Counted from the first letter of the stretch, positions 42,466 to 51,441 are shown. The stretch: 64,000 nt of DNA from DATEEW01 sp035273665 (GCA_035273665.1 DATEOW010000128.1:9321-73320), one strand, 5' to 3'. Numbers and translations: made by a program. The notes: generated by a model not told the origin, from the letters alone.

Positions 42466-43515
42466 TTAGGCCGCAAGACTGCTGTGCTGTCTGAGCATTC
42501 GCAGCGCGGTATTCGTCACTTCGGCGACCGTGACGCCGCGCGCACATTCGTGTTCGGTCGGGCAGGTGTGATACGCACAGGGACGGCAGGGCACGTCGCG
42601 CCACAACACCGGGTGTTTGCCGGTATCCAAGGGCGCCCAGCGACGCACGTCAGCGCCGGAAGACACCACGACACTGGGTGTGCCGACCGCCGTTGCGATA
42701 TGCGAGATCCCTGTGTCGTTGCACACGACCAGGCGCGCCTCTGCGACCAGCGCAGCGGAAGCGCCCATGCTGGTACGGCCGACGAGATTGCGCGCCGGGT
42801 GGCGCATGCGTCTTTGTAGCGTCTCGCCGATTTCGCGTTCTTCGCCGCTACCGGTCAACACGATTTCAAAGCCGAGATCGGCGATGGCATCGGCGACCGC
42901 TGCGAAGGCATCTACAGGCCAACGGCGCGAGGGCAATCTCGCGCCTGCATGGACGCATACATAGGGACGAACAATATTGGATTCGGTAGCCAAAACCGCT
43001 GCGAGCTCCTCGCGTTCAGGCGGATGAATCGGAAACTCCAACGCCGTTCCGCATGAAGCAATACCCATCGCTTCCATGAGCTGGAGGTAAATCAAAATCT
43101 CGTGAGTTCCTGTTGGCCATACCGGGAAATGCGCAGGTACTGCCGCAGGATCGGGGCGATAGCCAAAAACAGCCTTCGCCCCGAGACTGCCGACAATGAG
43201 ATTCACAATGCCTCCCGAGCCATGCATTTGAATGGCCAAATCGAACTGCCGCATTTGCGCATCAATAAAAAAATCAGGTAGTGCATCCAGGTCGGGTTCC
43301 CGTTCCGGCAGACCAGGGAAGCCGGGAAACGCCATGAGTTCGTCGACATAGGGGAAGCGGCGAACGAAATCGGCGGCCCAGGGCAGGCCGATTAATGTGA
43401 TGCGCGCCGCCGGATAAGCAGCCCGCAACGCCCGCATGGCTGGCACAGTGCAAAGCAGATCGCCCAATTGCAGCGCGCGAAAGACTGCGATGTTGCGAAT
43501 GCTTTCGCTGGGCAT
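42466..43515 (-). CDS. Glycosyltransferase family 9 (heptosyltransferase-like)
   Basis: A 349-residue GT-B enzyme. N-terminal NIAVFRALQLGDLLCTVPAMRALRAAYPAARITLIG with the GD catalytic Asp, C-terminal GRTSMGASAALVAEARLVVCNDTGISHIATAVGTPSVV as in ADP-heptose:LPS transferases, and a Cys-rich end (CRPCAYHTCPTEHECARGV) common in this group. ATG 43515 chosen: longer frames overlap the radical SAM gene. A second GT9 gene is at 47276. Probably adds heptose or a related sugar to a surface glycan. Confidence 0.85.
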   Translation of the reverse strand: MPSESIRNIAVFRALQLGDLLCTVPAMRALRAAYPAARITLIGLPWAADFVRRFPYVDELMAFPGFPGLPEREPDLDALPDFFIDAQMRQFDLAIQMHGSGGIVNLIVGSLGAKAVFGYRPDPAAVPAHFPVWPTGTHEILIYLQLMEAMGIASCGTALEFPIHPPEREELAAVLATESNIVRPYVCVHAGARLPSRRWPVDAFAAVADAIADLGFEIVLTGSGEEREIGETLQRRMRHPARNLVGRTSMGASAALVAEARLVVCNDTGISHIATAVGTPSVVVSSGADVRRWAPLDTGKHPVLWRDVPCRPCAYHTCPTEHECARGVTVAEVTNTALRMLRQHSSLAA

Positions 43516-43523
43516 TGCCGTTC

Positions 43524-44525
43524 TCAAAATGTGCTCCGGTAGAGCGAGCAAGTGCGGCAAATCTGCGGCGGTAGGTCGGTCGCCAGGGCATGGCGGAAGT
43601 TTCCATAGGCAGGGCCGTTCCACACTTCTTCCACCCCTTGCGCGAGCATGTTGCCGAGGTTGACGCGATCGGCGGTCACCATGCAACAAGGCACCGCGTC
43701 GCCGCGATAATTCAGATAGGCACCGCGTAAGGGCCAGTCGCAACCGGGCGCACGCAAAGGCGCATCGCCTTCAAGCGCCGGCAGCCGTAGCCTGATACCC
43801 AATTCCGCCGCTCGATCGCGTGCAGCCGAAAAGGCGGTAGCGATGAGACTGCGATCTGCCGACAGCAAGCTTTGTGTGCCGTAGAAATTGCGCATCGGAA
43901 TATAAGAAGGAGGAAGCTCGGTTTCGCCAAAATCATGCGCGAGATGCTGGACGAAGATCGAGTCGATGCTCAACTCGTGTGCGAGCCCCACGAGCGCGCT
44001 GAGTTGATCAAGATTCGCCCGCATAACGACCGTCACAATGCGCAATTCCGGCGTTGCGGAACCCGTTTCGCGCTTGGCCTGAACGATGCGACGGATATTG
44101 CGCAATACCTTGACGAAGGAAGCGCCGCGACGAATGTTTTCATAGACTTCGGCTGTCGCGGCATCGAGCGAAATGTGTAGTGCACCCAATCCGCTTTTCA
44201 CGCACTCGTGAGCGCGTTCTTCGGTCAGCAAGGTCAGGTTGGAATTTGTCGAAACGAAAAGCCCGCGTGCGACGGCATGACGCACCATGCGGAAAAATTC
44301 CGGATGCAATAGCGGTTCGCCCAGGCCTTGGAGATGGAGTTCGTCCGCGTCCGAGAACCCATCCAATAGGCGGCAAAAATCGTCGAAGCTCAAATGCGCG
44401 GGTTGACCGTCAGTCGGCAGATCTTTACGTAAATCGATCGCGCACATCGCGCAATGCAGATTGCATTGCCCCACCGGTTCGATCTGGACAAAACGTGGCA
44501 GCGGAATATCGGCGCGTGCGTTCAT
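43524..44525 (-). CDS. Radical SAM protein with SPASM-like C-terminus
   Basis: A 333-residue radical S-adenosylmethionine enzyme. The 4Fe-4S binding loop is CNLHCAMC (near residue 22); LQGLGEPLLHPEF and STNSNLTLL follow in the partial TIM barrel. The C-terminal Cys set (GCDWPLRGAYLNYRGDAVPCCM, CRTCSLY) fits a SPASM-type auxiliary cluster. Such enzymes modify peptides or sugars; inside a glycan operon a sugar-modifying role (e.g. epimerisation or deoxygenation) is inferred. ATG 44525 overlaps the GT2 stop (ATGA). Confidence 0.82.
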   Translation of the reverse strand: MNARADIPLPRFVQIEPVGQCNLHCAMCAIDLRKDLPTDGQPAHLSFDDFCRLLDGFSDADELHLQGLGEPLLHPEFFRMVRHAVARGLFVSTNSNLTLLTEERAHECVKSGLGALHISLDAATAEVYENIRRGASFVKVLRNIRRIVQAKRETGSATPELRIVTVVMRANLDQLSALVGLAHELSIDSIFVQHLAHDFGETELPPSYIPMRNFYGTQSLLSADRSLIATAFSAARDRAAELGIRLRLPALEGDAPLRAPGCDWPLRGAYLNYRGDAVPCCMVTADRVNLGNMLAQGVEEVWNGPAYGNFRHALATDLPPQICRTCSLYRSTF

Positions 44526-45511
44526 GCGAAACGCACTCGAAACTTGAAAGCGCCGGCGATGCGCCAAAAGACGGCGACCGGCGGAATGAGAGCGGAGGTC
44601 ACCAGCATTTCGGCAATGTGCCGCCATGAGCGCTGCGTATGGCGTAGACGCCGATAGGTGAAATGCGCCGTCCATGTCGCCCACGCGAGCAATGCAAAGC
44701 CGGCGAGGGATTCAGTGTCCGCGATCAGGCCGATGAGGGCGAGTCCCAGCAAGAAAACGGCGAAGTAGTATGACCATGGCCCATGCGATGCGATTCGGTG
44801 ACGATAGAGCGCCGGATGTTTTTTGAAAAGCAGCGCCTCAAAGAAATTGTTCTTTTGCGTTTTGAGACTCACGCCCCAAGGCGCGGGGCGCACGGGATGC
44901 AATACGAGAGCCTCGGGCGCGGTGCCGATATATTGGCCCGATCGCAACAACGAGAATTGCAGATCGGAGTCTTCACGCCATGGCCGCCGAAAGCGCTCGT
45001 CGAAGCCGTCGACCAATTCCAGCGCGGTACGTCGGACGAAACAGTTAGCGGTCACAAATTCCGCAGTATCGAGGCCGGCCGTATTGAGTTCCCAGTCTGT
45101 CGGTTCAGGCGGAAGCGGGACCTTCACTTTGCCGGTCACGGCCGCATGCTGGGCTTGCATCGCTTTCAGGCCTTCGGCTAACCAGTTTCGCGACGGCACC
45201 GTGTCGTCATCGGTGAATGCGATGACGTCTGCTTGCGCCTTTCTCCAGCCCACATTGCGCGCAGCCGCCGGTCCGCCCCGCGGGGAGGGGCTGCGCAAGT
45301 AACGTATAAAGGTCTGGGCCGATTCCCTGGCCATGCGTGTGACGAGTGCAAGCGTATCGTCGGACCAACCATCATCCACCACAATGATTTCGTATTCGGC
45401 GGCGGGCAGACGTTGATGCCGCAGGGCGATCAAACATCGCTGCAATAGAACCGGCCGCCCGCAAGTGGGAACAACGACGGAAACTCGGGGCGTGAAGTCG
45501 TCAGTCTTCAT
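44522..45511 (-). CDS. Glycosyltransferase family 2 with C-terminal membrane helices
   Basis: A 329-residue GT-A enzyme: VSVVVPTCGRPVLLQRCLIALRHQ, IIVVDDGWSDDT, the metal site FTDDDTVPSRNWL, and a GFDERFRRPWREDSDLQF acceptor region with the catalytic ED. Two or three helices at the end (YYFAVFLLGLALIGLIADTESLAGFALLAWATW) anchor it to the inner membrane, where it likely works on lipid-linked glycan. It overlaps neighbours on both sides by 4 bp. Confidence 0.87.
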   Translation of the reverse strand: MKTDDFTPRVSVVVPTCGRPVLLQRCLIALRHQRLPAAEYEIIVVDDGWSDDTLALVTRMARESAQTFIRYLRSPSPRGGPAAARNVGWRKAQADVIAFTDDDTVPSRNWLAEGLKAMQAQHAAVTGKVKVPLPPEPTDWELNTAGLDTAEFVTANCFVRRTALELVDGFDERFRRPWREDSDLQFSLLRSGQYIGTAPEALVLHPVRPAPWGVSLKTQKNNFFEALLFKKHPALYRHRIASHGPWSYYFAVFLLGLALIGLIADTESLAGFALLAWATWTAHFTYRRLRHTQRSWRHIAEMLVTSALIPPVAVFWRIAGAFKFRVRFA

Positions 45512-47274
45512 GCCACGGCCCGAACCGCGTTTTGCGAAAACTCACCAGCGGCAACCGCTTGTGAACGCTTGCTCAACACATAGGAGCCCATTACCAGCGC
45601 ATCGATCGGGGTGCTATAGAAGGCCTCGATAGCGTCGCGGGGACTACAGACGATCGGTTGGCCACGGCTGTTGAACGAGGTGTTCACCAACACGGGCACA
45701 CCGGTCCGCCGCTCGAACGCCTTGAGCAGATTGTAATAAGCCGGGTTATGTTTGCCGTCTACGGTCTGCACGCGCGCGGTACGATCCACGTGCGTCGCGG
45801 CGGGAATATGCGACAACTTTTCTTCGCGGACGTCGTAGATGAATAGCATGAAGGGCGCCTTGCGCGTCGCCTTGCCGCGCACGAACCAGTCATCGAAACG
45901 CTCTTCGAGCACTACCGGCGCGACAGGGCGAAAATCTTCGCGGTCTTTCAGCTCATTCAAACGGGCCTTCATATCCGGATTGATGGGGGAGGCGAGAATC
46001 GATCGTGCCCCCAAGGCGCGCGGGCCGAATTCCATTCGCCCCTGGAACCAGCCGATGATCTGGTCTTGTGCGAGCAACGCTGCGGTTTCTTCCGCCGGAT
46101 CCTCCATGCGGCGAAATGGAATCTTGCTCCATTGGAGTAGCGCTTCAATGTCCTCGTCGTCATAGGCTGGGCCGAGATAAGCGTGATCCATCTGCCAAGC
46201 CCTCGGGCCATGCCGTTCACGCAAATCTACCCATAGCGCGGCGCCGAGTGCCGTGCCAGCGTCGCCTGCGGCGGGTTGTACCCATACTTCATCGAAGAGT
46301 CCGGCATCGCGGATTCGCGCGTTCATGACGCAATTGAGGGCAACACCGCCGGCCATTGCGAGTTTGGTCTCGCCACTTCGATGGCGTAACCACGTTGCCA
46401 ATTTGACGGCACTTTCTTCCAAGGCCTTTTGCAAGGAGGCGGACACGTCGAAATGACGCGCATCGAAGCGGCCTCCGCGTGGCCGCGCAGGCCCAAAATG
46501 CTTTTCCAAATCGGCATCGACGAGGCGATAACCGCCTTCATTATCGATTTGCAGCATCTTGCGGAACTTGTCGAGATATCGAGGTGTACCGTAGGAGGCA
46601 AGCGCCATGACTTTGTATTCATCCGAAGAATGCAGAAAGCCTAGCCATCTTGTCGTGTCCTCATAGAGCATGCCGAGCGAATGCGGCATATCAACCTGCT
46701 TGATGCGCTGGAGTTGTCCATCTCGCCAAATGCCATAAGTGGTGGTCGCCGCTTCGCCCCGGCCGTCGAGGGTCATGACGGCGCAATGCTCGAAAGGCGC
46801 GGCGAGGCATGCGCTTGCCTCGTGGGCGAGGTGATGCTCCACGTAATGCCATGCATATCGCAACTGTCCTTCGAAGCGTGCGCGCAAATGTAAGGGTGCG
46901 CCGTCCGCCAACTGGCGCGAAGCATTGTGTACGTATAGATAGAAGAGGGGGTCCCAAGGACCTGCGCCTTCCGCTGAAGGCGCGGAAGGATGCAGCGGTA
47001 GGTTGATCGCATGATGATCGGAAGGTTGGTAAGCCAATTCCCGTGGATCGAGAGAGTAAGCGACATGGTCCACGTCGGAGAGCTTGATGCCCGCTTCACG
47101 CAAGCAGTAATCAATCGCGTTGAAAGGCAATTCCCACACGGTGAACGGTACGGGTCGCTTGGCATGCTTGATCCGACTGAAACGTTCTTCTTCGGCCGCC
47201 GCGAGCACGACCCCGTCGCGCACTAGGCAAGCGGCACTATCGTGGAACGCAGCGTTGATTCCCAATGTATACAT
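45508..47274 (-). CDS. Carbamoyltransferase (NodU/CmcH family)
   Basis: A 588-residue enzyme transferring a carbamoyl group from carbamoyl phosphate to a hydroxyl. N-terminal HSP70-like domain: MYTLGINAAFHDSAACLV, EEERFSRIKHAKRP, YVEHHLAHEASACLAAPFEHC, LAMAGGVALNCVMN; C-terminal YrdC-like domain after about 400 (GWFQGRMEFGPRALGARSILA, VNTSFNSRGQPIVCSP). It probably carbamoylates the sugar chain made by this operon. ATG 47274 is 2 bp from the upstream GT9 stop. Confidence 0.9.
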   Translation of the reverse strand: MYTLGINAAFHDSAACLVRDGVVLAAAEEERFSRIKHAKRPVPFTVWELPFNAIDYCLREAGIKLSDVDHVAYSLDPRELAYQPSDHHAINLPLHPSAPSAEGAGPWDPLFYLYVHNASRQLADGAPLHLRARFEGQLRYAWHYVEHHLAHEASACLAAPFEHCAVMTLDGRGEAATTTYGIWRDGQLQRIKQVDMPHSLGMLYEDTTRWLGFLHSSDEYKVMALASYGTPRYLDKFRKMLQIDNEGGYRLVDADLEKHFGPARPRGGRFDARHFDVSASLQKALEESAVKLATWLRHRSGETKLAMAGGVALNCVMNARIRDAGLFDEVWVQPAAGDAGTALGAALWVDLRERHGPRAWQMDHAYLGPAYDDEDIEALLQWSKIPFRRMEDPAEETAALLAQDQIIGWFQGRMEFGPRALGARSILASPINPDMKARLNELKDREDFRPVAPVVLEERFDDWFVRGKATRKAPFMLFIYDVREEKLSHIPAATHVDRTARVQTVDGKHNPAYYNLLKAFERRTGVPVLVNTSFNSRGQPIVCSPRDAIEAFYSTPIDALVMGSYVLSKRSQAVAAGEFSQNAVRAVA

Positions 47275-47275
47275 G

Positions 47276-48427
47276 TCAATCCTGCGGCAAAAGAAAATCC
47301 GGTTGTGTGTGCGGAGCGATGTCGTGCAGCAGCTCCTGCGCTGCGGCACATACTTGTGCGGGAGCGACTCCGCGAAGACATTGATGGTGGCCTTGCTCGC
47401 AGACGCTCCGATAGCAGAAACGGCAAGGGACATCCGTGTAAAGCACGCGTTGCGGAACCTGCCATGGACGATGCTGGGGATTGGTCAAGGCGTACAAATC
47501 CACGACCGGCGTGCCCAGGGCCGCAGCCAGGTGCGCCGGACCCGTGTTATTGGCAATGACCAATTTCGCATCGGCGATTAGCGCTGCGAGTTCGCCAAGG
47601 GAAAACATCCCTGCGAGCGGCCAAGCGCCATTGTGATTTCCAGCAACGCGATGGACGAGCGCCGCTTCATCCTCGCCGCCCGTCACGAGAACTTGATGGC
47701 CGGTCTCGCGGATCAAAGACTGCACGACCGCATGGAAATGTTCGGGCGGATAACGACGAGAGGCGGCGGTAGCGCCCGGATGGACCACGATCCAAGGACG
47801 CTGCAAATCTACGCCGAGCGCGTTTAGCTTGGATAGCGTTTGTTCGATCTCGCTGCGTTTTAAGCGAAATGAAAGTTTTTCGTTGGCCGTTTCGCAACCG
47901 ATGCTGGCGACAAGATCGAGTTGTCTGCGCGCTTCGTGACGCACTCGGGTATGCGGTTCGATCTCCGGTTCCCAATCACTTAGAAGGTGATAGGGATTTT
48001 CTCGTGCGTGTGCAAGCCGCAGCGGAATGCCCGCCTGCCAACATAAGAGGGCGGCAGGCAAGGCGCTTTGGCTATATACGGTGAAAATTACAGCCGCATC
48101 GAAGCGCCTCGTTCTTAGCGTTTCCACCAGTGCCTGCATTTGGCGCTGATGTGCAGCCGACTCGTGTTTCATCCATGGCGCGCTGTAGACCAGGCAATCT
48201 TCGAGTTCCGGCACATAAGGAACGATCGCGGCGCCGGAAGTCGAGGTGAGTAAGGTCAGCTGCTTTCCGGCGACGCCGCTTTCCTTCAGTGCGCGAAAGG
48301 CCGGTGTCGTCATGAGCACATCACCCATCGCGTCCAGGCGCACGCACAAAATGCGGCGCGCACCGCGCCAGAAATCGCTGCTCACATGCACCGCTCGCGG
48401 GACCAAGGGGACGAGCGGCGCGTTCAC
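47276..48427 (-). CDS. Glycosyltransferase family 9 (heptosyltransferase-like)
   Basis: A 383-residue second GT9 enzyme: ARRILCVRLDAMGDVLMTTPAFRALKES (catalytic Asp in GD), VHPGATAASRRYP, and FSLGELAALIADAKLVIANNTGPAHLAAALGTPVVDLYA. Like the other copy it ends with a Cys cluster (CRFCYRSVCEQGHHQCLRGV). GTG 48427 overlaps the phosphatase stop by 4 bp (GTGA); longer frames would cross that gene. Role: transfer of a heptose-like sugar, consistent with the GmhB-type phosphatase upstream. Confidence 0.83.
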   Translation of the reverse strand: MNAPLVPLVPRAVHVSSDFWRGARRILCVRLDAMGDVLMTTPAFRALKESGVAGKQLTLLTSTSGAAIVPYVPELEDCLVYSAPWMKHESAAHQRQMQALVETLRTRRFDAAVIFTVYSQSALPAALLCWQAGIPLRLAHARENPYHLLSDWEPEIEPHTRVRHEARRQLDLVASIGCETANEKLSFRLKRSEIEQTLSKLNALGVDLQRPWIVVHPGATAASRRYPPEHFHAVVQSLIRETGHQVLVTGGEDEAALVHRVAGNHNGAWPLAGMFSLGELAALIADAKLVIANNTGPAHLAAALGTPVVDLYALTNPQHRPWQVPQRVLYTDVPCRFCYRSVCEQGHHQCLRGVAPAQVCAAAQELLHDIAPHTQPDFLLPQD

Positions 48428-48987
48428 TGACGCATCCCCAGAATATGCGCTGTCACCCCATCCAGATCGCGGGCGATATGGTCGGGTGTACGAAGACTCG
48501 AAGCAATCCATTCGGTTTCGGAACCCACGTCCAATAAGATACTGCGGCACCCCGCTCGATGACCTGCCTCGACATCATCGAGAATGTCACCGACCATCCA
48601 TGAAGCTTCAAGATCGATGCCGCGCTCTTGCGCGGCGCGGGTCAACATACCCGCCGCAGGTTTGCGGCAATCGCAGGCAATGGCATAGGGTGCGACTTGC
48701 CCCTCGGGATGATGTGGGCAGTAGTAGAAGGCATCCAACCGTGCGCCTTCTTCGCTTAGCAAGGATTGCAAACGAGTCCATACAAACTGAAGCGCGTCTT
48801 CGTCAAAACGGCCAAGGGCGACACCCGCCTGGTTGCTCACCAGCACAAGCTCGTAGTTGTGTTCACCGAGCCGCCGCAACGCGTCTCCGACGCCTTCTCG
48901 CAGACGGATCTGCGAGGGGTCGACATTGAAAGCGACGTCATGAACGAGCGTTCCGTCTTTGTCGATGAAGACAGCCGCTTTTTTCAT
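48424..48987 (-). CDS. HAD-IIIA phosphatase, GmhB-like (heptose bisphosphate phosphatase)
   Basis: A 187-residue HAD-family phosphatase. Motif I FIDKDGTLVHD (nucleophile and acid Asp), motif II VSNQAG, the zinc-loop YYCPHHPEG...CDCRKPAAGM, and motif IV MVGDILDDVEAGHRAGC. This matches D-glycero-D-manno-heptose-1,7-bisphosphate 7-phosphatase, giving ADP-heptose precursors for the two GT9 enzymes. It overlaps the SPS-like GT4 gene by 4 bp. Confidence 0.85.
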   Translation of the reverse strand: MKKAAVFIDKDGTLVHDVAFNVDPSQIRLREGVGDALRRLGEHNYELVLVSNQAGVALGRFDEDALQFVWTRLQSLLSEEGARLDAFYYCPHHPEGQVAPYAIACDCRKPAAGMLTRAAQERGIDLEASWMVGDILDDVEAGHRAGCRSILLDVGSETEWIASSLRTPDHIARDLDGVTAHILGMRQ

Positions 48988-50258
48988 CCTTCGCTTTGCA
49001 CCTGTTCACCCAGAGTAGATGCCCACACCGGCCCTTTGATCACGCGCTTGTAGACCGGCTGTAGTTCTTGAGCAATTTTTTGCCAGGTATAACGGCTGCG
49101 CACATGACGAATACCGGCGCGACCGAATGCGCGTCCCAGTTCCGGGTTGCGATAAAAACACGCAAGTCGATTCGCCAGTGCCTCCGGGTGCTGAGGAGGC
49201 ACCAGGTAACCGGTGACTGAATCGACGACGCTGCTTTTGATTCCCCCGACTGAAGCGCCCACGACCGGTGTGCCGCAAGCCATCGCCTCGAGGGGCGTAA
49301 TACCGAAGGGCTCATACCACGGCGTCGTCACAAACACGTTCGCCGCCGAGTAGTAATACTTGAGTTCGTTGCGGGGCCGCTGGCCGAAGAATTGAACCTG
49401 CTCCCAAACGCCTTCTTGTCGCGCAATCTCGATCAATCGTCCAATTTCCGGTGTCGCGGCGGGATCAGGTTCGGGAGTGTTGCCGCCGACGATCAACAGG
49501 CGCGCGCGAATACCGTGGTCCCGCGCGAGGTGACCGATGGCACGAATGACGTTGTCGATGCCTTTACGGGGAACCAGCCGTCCAAGTTGCAGAACAATGA
49601 ACTCGTTCGGCGATAGCCCTAACTTCTCGCGTGCGTTGGCCATCCCCATCGTGGCCATTTCCGTCGTGTCGATGCCGCATCCCACGATGTCGATCTTTGC
49701 TTCATCGGCGCCATATAAATGGATCAAGTCGTCTCGATCTTGGGGGCACTCGGCCACAATCCGATCGGCTAGTTGGACCAGCTCTTCTTCGATTTGCACT
49801 CGGCTTGAAGGAAAACGATCAGCTTCTTGCTGATGGGCGCGTCGCACTTTTCCAAGGGCGTGAAAGGTGATAACGAATGGCAAGCCCAGGTACTCACGCA
49901 GACGTGCCGCGACTAATCCAGACATGAAGAAATTGGCGTGGGCAACATGAAACTGCCGTGTCGCGGCCGCGCAATGCGCGCCCATGCGCACAGCGAACTC
50001 CTGCATGTACGGAAGCAGCCGTTCCTTCTCGATAAATTTCGCCGGTCCGGCGCGAACGTGGACGACGCGAACGTTCGGACCCAAAGCAACGATGTCCGGT
50101 GAGACCTCATCATCACGGCGGGTAAACACATCCACCTGATGTCCCATCTGTCCTAGTTGTCGAGCAAGCTGCGCCACATAAACATTTTGTCCTCCGCTAT
50201 CGACGCCTCCAAGGGCTGCGAGTGGCGACGCGTGTTCGCTGATGAGGGCGATGTTCAT
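48984..50258 (-). CDS. Glycosyltransferase family 4, sucrose-phosphate-synthase-like
   Basis: A 424-residue GT-B enzyme, first gene of the glycan operon. N-terminal ISEHASPLAALGGVDSGGQNVYVAQLARQLGQMGHQVDVFTRR is the sucrose/trehalose synthase-like acceptor domain; LGRLVPRKGIDNVIRAI and EPFGITPLEAMACGTPVVGASVGG form the donor domain with the EX7E pair. Product unknown. ATG 50258 chosen by homology start; no clear ribosome site. The sigma-54 promoter at 50298-50311 places the transcript start about 28 bp upstream, excluding 50318. Confidence 0.86.
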   Translation of the reverse strand: MNIALISEHASPLAALGGVDSGGQNVYVAQLARQLGQMGHQVDVFTRRDDEVSPDIVALGPNVRVVHVRAGPAKFIEKERLLPYMQEFAVRMGAHCAAATRQFHVAHANFFMSGLVAARLREYLGLPFVITFHALGKVRRAHQQEADRFPSSRVQIEEELVQLADRIVAECPQDRDDLIHLYGADEAKIDIVGCGIDTTEMATMGMANAREKLGLSPNEFIVLQLGRLVPRKGIDNVIRAIGHLARDHGIRARLLIVGGNTPEPDPAATPEIGRLIEIARQEGVWEQVQFFGQRPRNELKYYYSAANVFVTTPWYEPFGITPLEAMACGTPVVGASVGGIKSSVVDSVTGYLVPPQHPEALANRLACFYRNPELGRAFGRAGIRHVRSRYTWQKIAQELQPVYKRVIKGPVWASTLGEQVQSEG

Positions 50259-50297
50259 CTGGAAGGTTTCATGGCGTTGAAGTTTTGCTTCCTGCCT

Positions 50298-50311
50298 GCA
50301 ACCCCTATGCC
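50298..50311 (-). promoter_or_regulatory. Sigma-54 promoter of the nine-gene glycan operon
   Basis: Minus strand GGCATAGGGGTTGC followed by A: excellent match. Transcript start about 50286. The only promoter candidate seen for the operon down to 40466. Confidence 0.8.
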
Positions 50312-50450
50312 GCTTCACGAAGAAAAAATATCGCGTTCACACTTAAGAAATTTTTCTCAGTACTAGTAGACGCGTAGGACTTGCAGAGAAGAAACGGATG
50401 CAAACGCTCGATTGAATTATTCAAGCGGCTTGAAGCGCATAGATGTTAAG

Positions 50451-50475
50451 CCGATGTGTCTGTCAGACACATCGG
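50451..50475. promoter_or_regulatory. Perfect 25-bp palindrome, candidate activator-binding site
   Basis: Arms ccgatgtgtctg and cagacacatcgg are perfect 12-bp complements around one central t. It lies about 108 bp before the predicted start of the SDR gene and about 175 bp before that of the glycan operon, the usual distance for sigma-54 enhancer sites. Contains TGT...ACA half-sites as many NtrC/NifA-type sites do. No T-run, so not a terminator. Confidence 0.6.
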
Positions 50476-50550
50476 CAAGATGTCTAGCGGCAAGATGTGT
50501 AGCGGCAAGATGTCTAGCGGCGCGGTGTCTAGCGGCGCGGTGTCTAGGTA
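50476..50550 (+). repeat. Five tandem 15-bp repeats beside the palindrome
   Basis: Units caagatgtctagcgg (476-490), caagatgtgtagcgg, caagatgtctagcgg, cgcggtgtctagcgg and cgcggtgtctaggta. Each repeats TGTCTAG, similar to the TGTCTG half of the adjacent palindrome; the last unit runs into the -24 box of the SDR promoter. With 50259-50592 otherwise non-coding, this fills the 334-bp gap. Confidence 0.85.
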
Positions 50551-50560
50551 TGCGCCTTGC
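50547..50560 (+). promoter_or_regulatory. Sigma-54 promoter for the SDR gene
   Basis: GGTATGCGCCTTGC followed by G; GG-N10-GC spacing exact. Transcript start about 50572, 21 bp before ATG 50593. Confidence 0.75.
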
Positions 50561-50592
50561 GGCGCGAGGGGCAAACTTTTGGAGCGCACCTC

Positions 50593-51441
50593 ATGACACA
50601 ACGCCCCCCGCAGGAACAAGATCAACAACCCGGCCGAGAAACGGAAATGCGTCCCGCGCCGCGTTCGTTTGCCGAAGGCTACATCGGGACAGCCCGGTTG
50701 AAAGGGCAAGTAGCATTCATCACCGGCGCGGATAGCGGTATCGGTCGGGCCGCAGCGGTAATGTTGTCGAAAGAGGGTGCGGACATTTCGATTGTTTATC
50801 TGGAGGAACATGAGGACGCACAGTTGACCAAGCGCGCAATCGAAGCCGCCGGCCAACGTTGCTTGCTCATCGCGGGTGACGTCGGTGACGAGCGCTTTTG
50901 CCGCGAAGCAATCGGTCGAACGATTGCGGAGTTTGGCCGCATCGATGTACTCATCAATAATGCCGCGGAGCAACATGAACAAGAAGATCCCGCGAATATC
51001 ACCGGCGAGCAACTGCGCCGGACTTTTGCGACCAACATCTTCTCGATGTTCTATTGCATCACCGCCGCACTGCCGCATCTTAAAAGCGGCGCGCGCATCA
51101 TCAATACGACTTCGGTGACCGCTTACAAAGGAAATCCCGTTCTTATCGATTACGCATCTACGAAGGGTGCGATCGTTGCGCTCACCCGCTCACTAGCGCT
51201 AGCCCTCGTGAAACGCGGCATCAGGGTCAACGCTGTTGCGCCCGGTCCGATTTGGACCCCGCTCATTCCCGCCAGCTTCGACGCCGAGAAGGTGGCGAAG
51301 TTTGGCGAACAAACGCCGATGGGGCGCGCCGGGGAGCCGGACGAGGTGGCGCATTGTTTTGTCTTTCTCGCGACAGAGGCCTCTAGTTATATGAGTGGCC
51401 AAGTTCTGCACCCGAACGGAGGGGAGGTTGTAAACGGCTAG
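50593..51441 (+). CDS. Short-chain dehydrogenase (YghA/stress SDR type)
   Basis: A 282-residue NAD(P)-dependent oxidoreductase. A Pro/Gln-rich N-terminal extension (about 40 residues) precedes the Rossmann start TGADSGIGRAAAVML; NNAAEQ, Ser in NTTSVTAY, and YASTKGA (catalytic Tyr/Lys) follow, with APGPIWTPL. This N-extended form matches YghA/YhdG-like SDRs found in stress regulons; substrate unknown. ATG 50593 follows GGAGC. A sigma-54 promoter lies at 50547. Confidence 0.88.
   Translation: MTQRPPQEQDQQPGRETEMRPAPRSFAEGYIGTARLKGQVAFITGADSGIGRAAAVMLSKEGADISIVYLEEHEDAQLTKRAIEAAGQRCLLIAGDVGDERFCREAIGRTIAEFGRIDVLINNAAEQHEQEDPANITGEQLRRTFATNIFSMFYCITAALPHLKSGARIINTTSVTAYKGNPVLIDYASTKGAIVALTRSLALALVKRGIRVNAVAPGPIWTPLIPASFDAEKVAKFGEQTPMGRAGEPDEVAHCFVFLATEASSYMSGQVLHPNGGEVVNG

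Noticed and set aside
50476..50550. CRISPR array
   Set aside because: Units are 15 bp, contiguous and without spacers, and no cas genes are present.
50412..50735. Plus-strand reading frame over the 15-bp repeats giving an ARCLA-type pentapeptide repeat
   Set aside because: It overlaps the SDR start in another frame and has no ribosome site; any 15-bp tandem repeat yields a 5-residue repeat.
50446..51078. Minus-strand frame with a PLDIL-like repeat suggesting a pentapeptide-repeat protein
   Set aside because: It is antisense to the SDR gene, and the A-D/N-L-x-x pattern of real pentapeptide proteins is absent.
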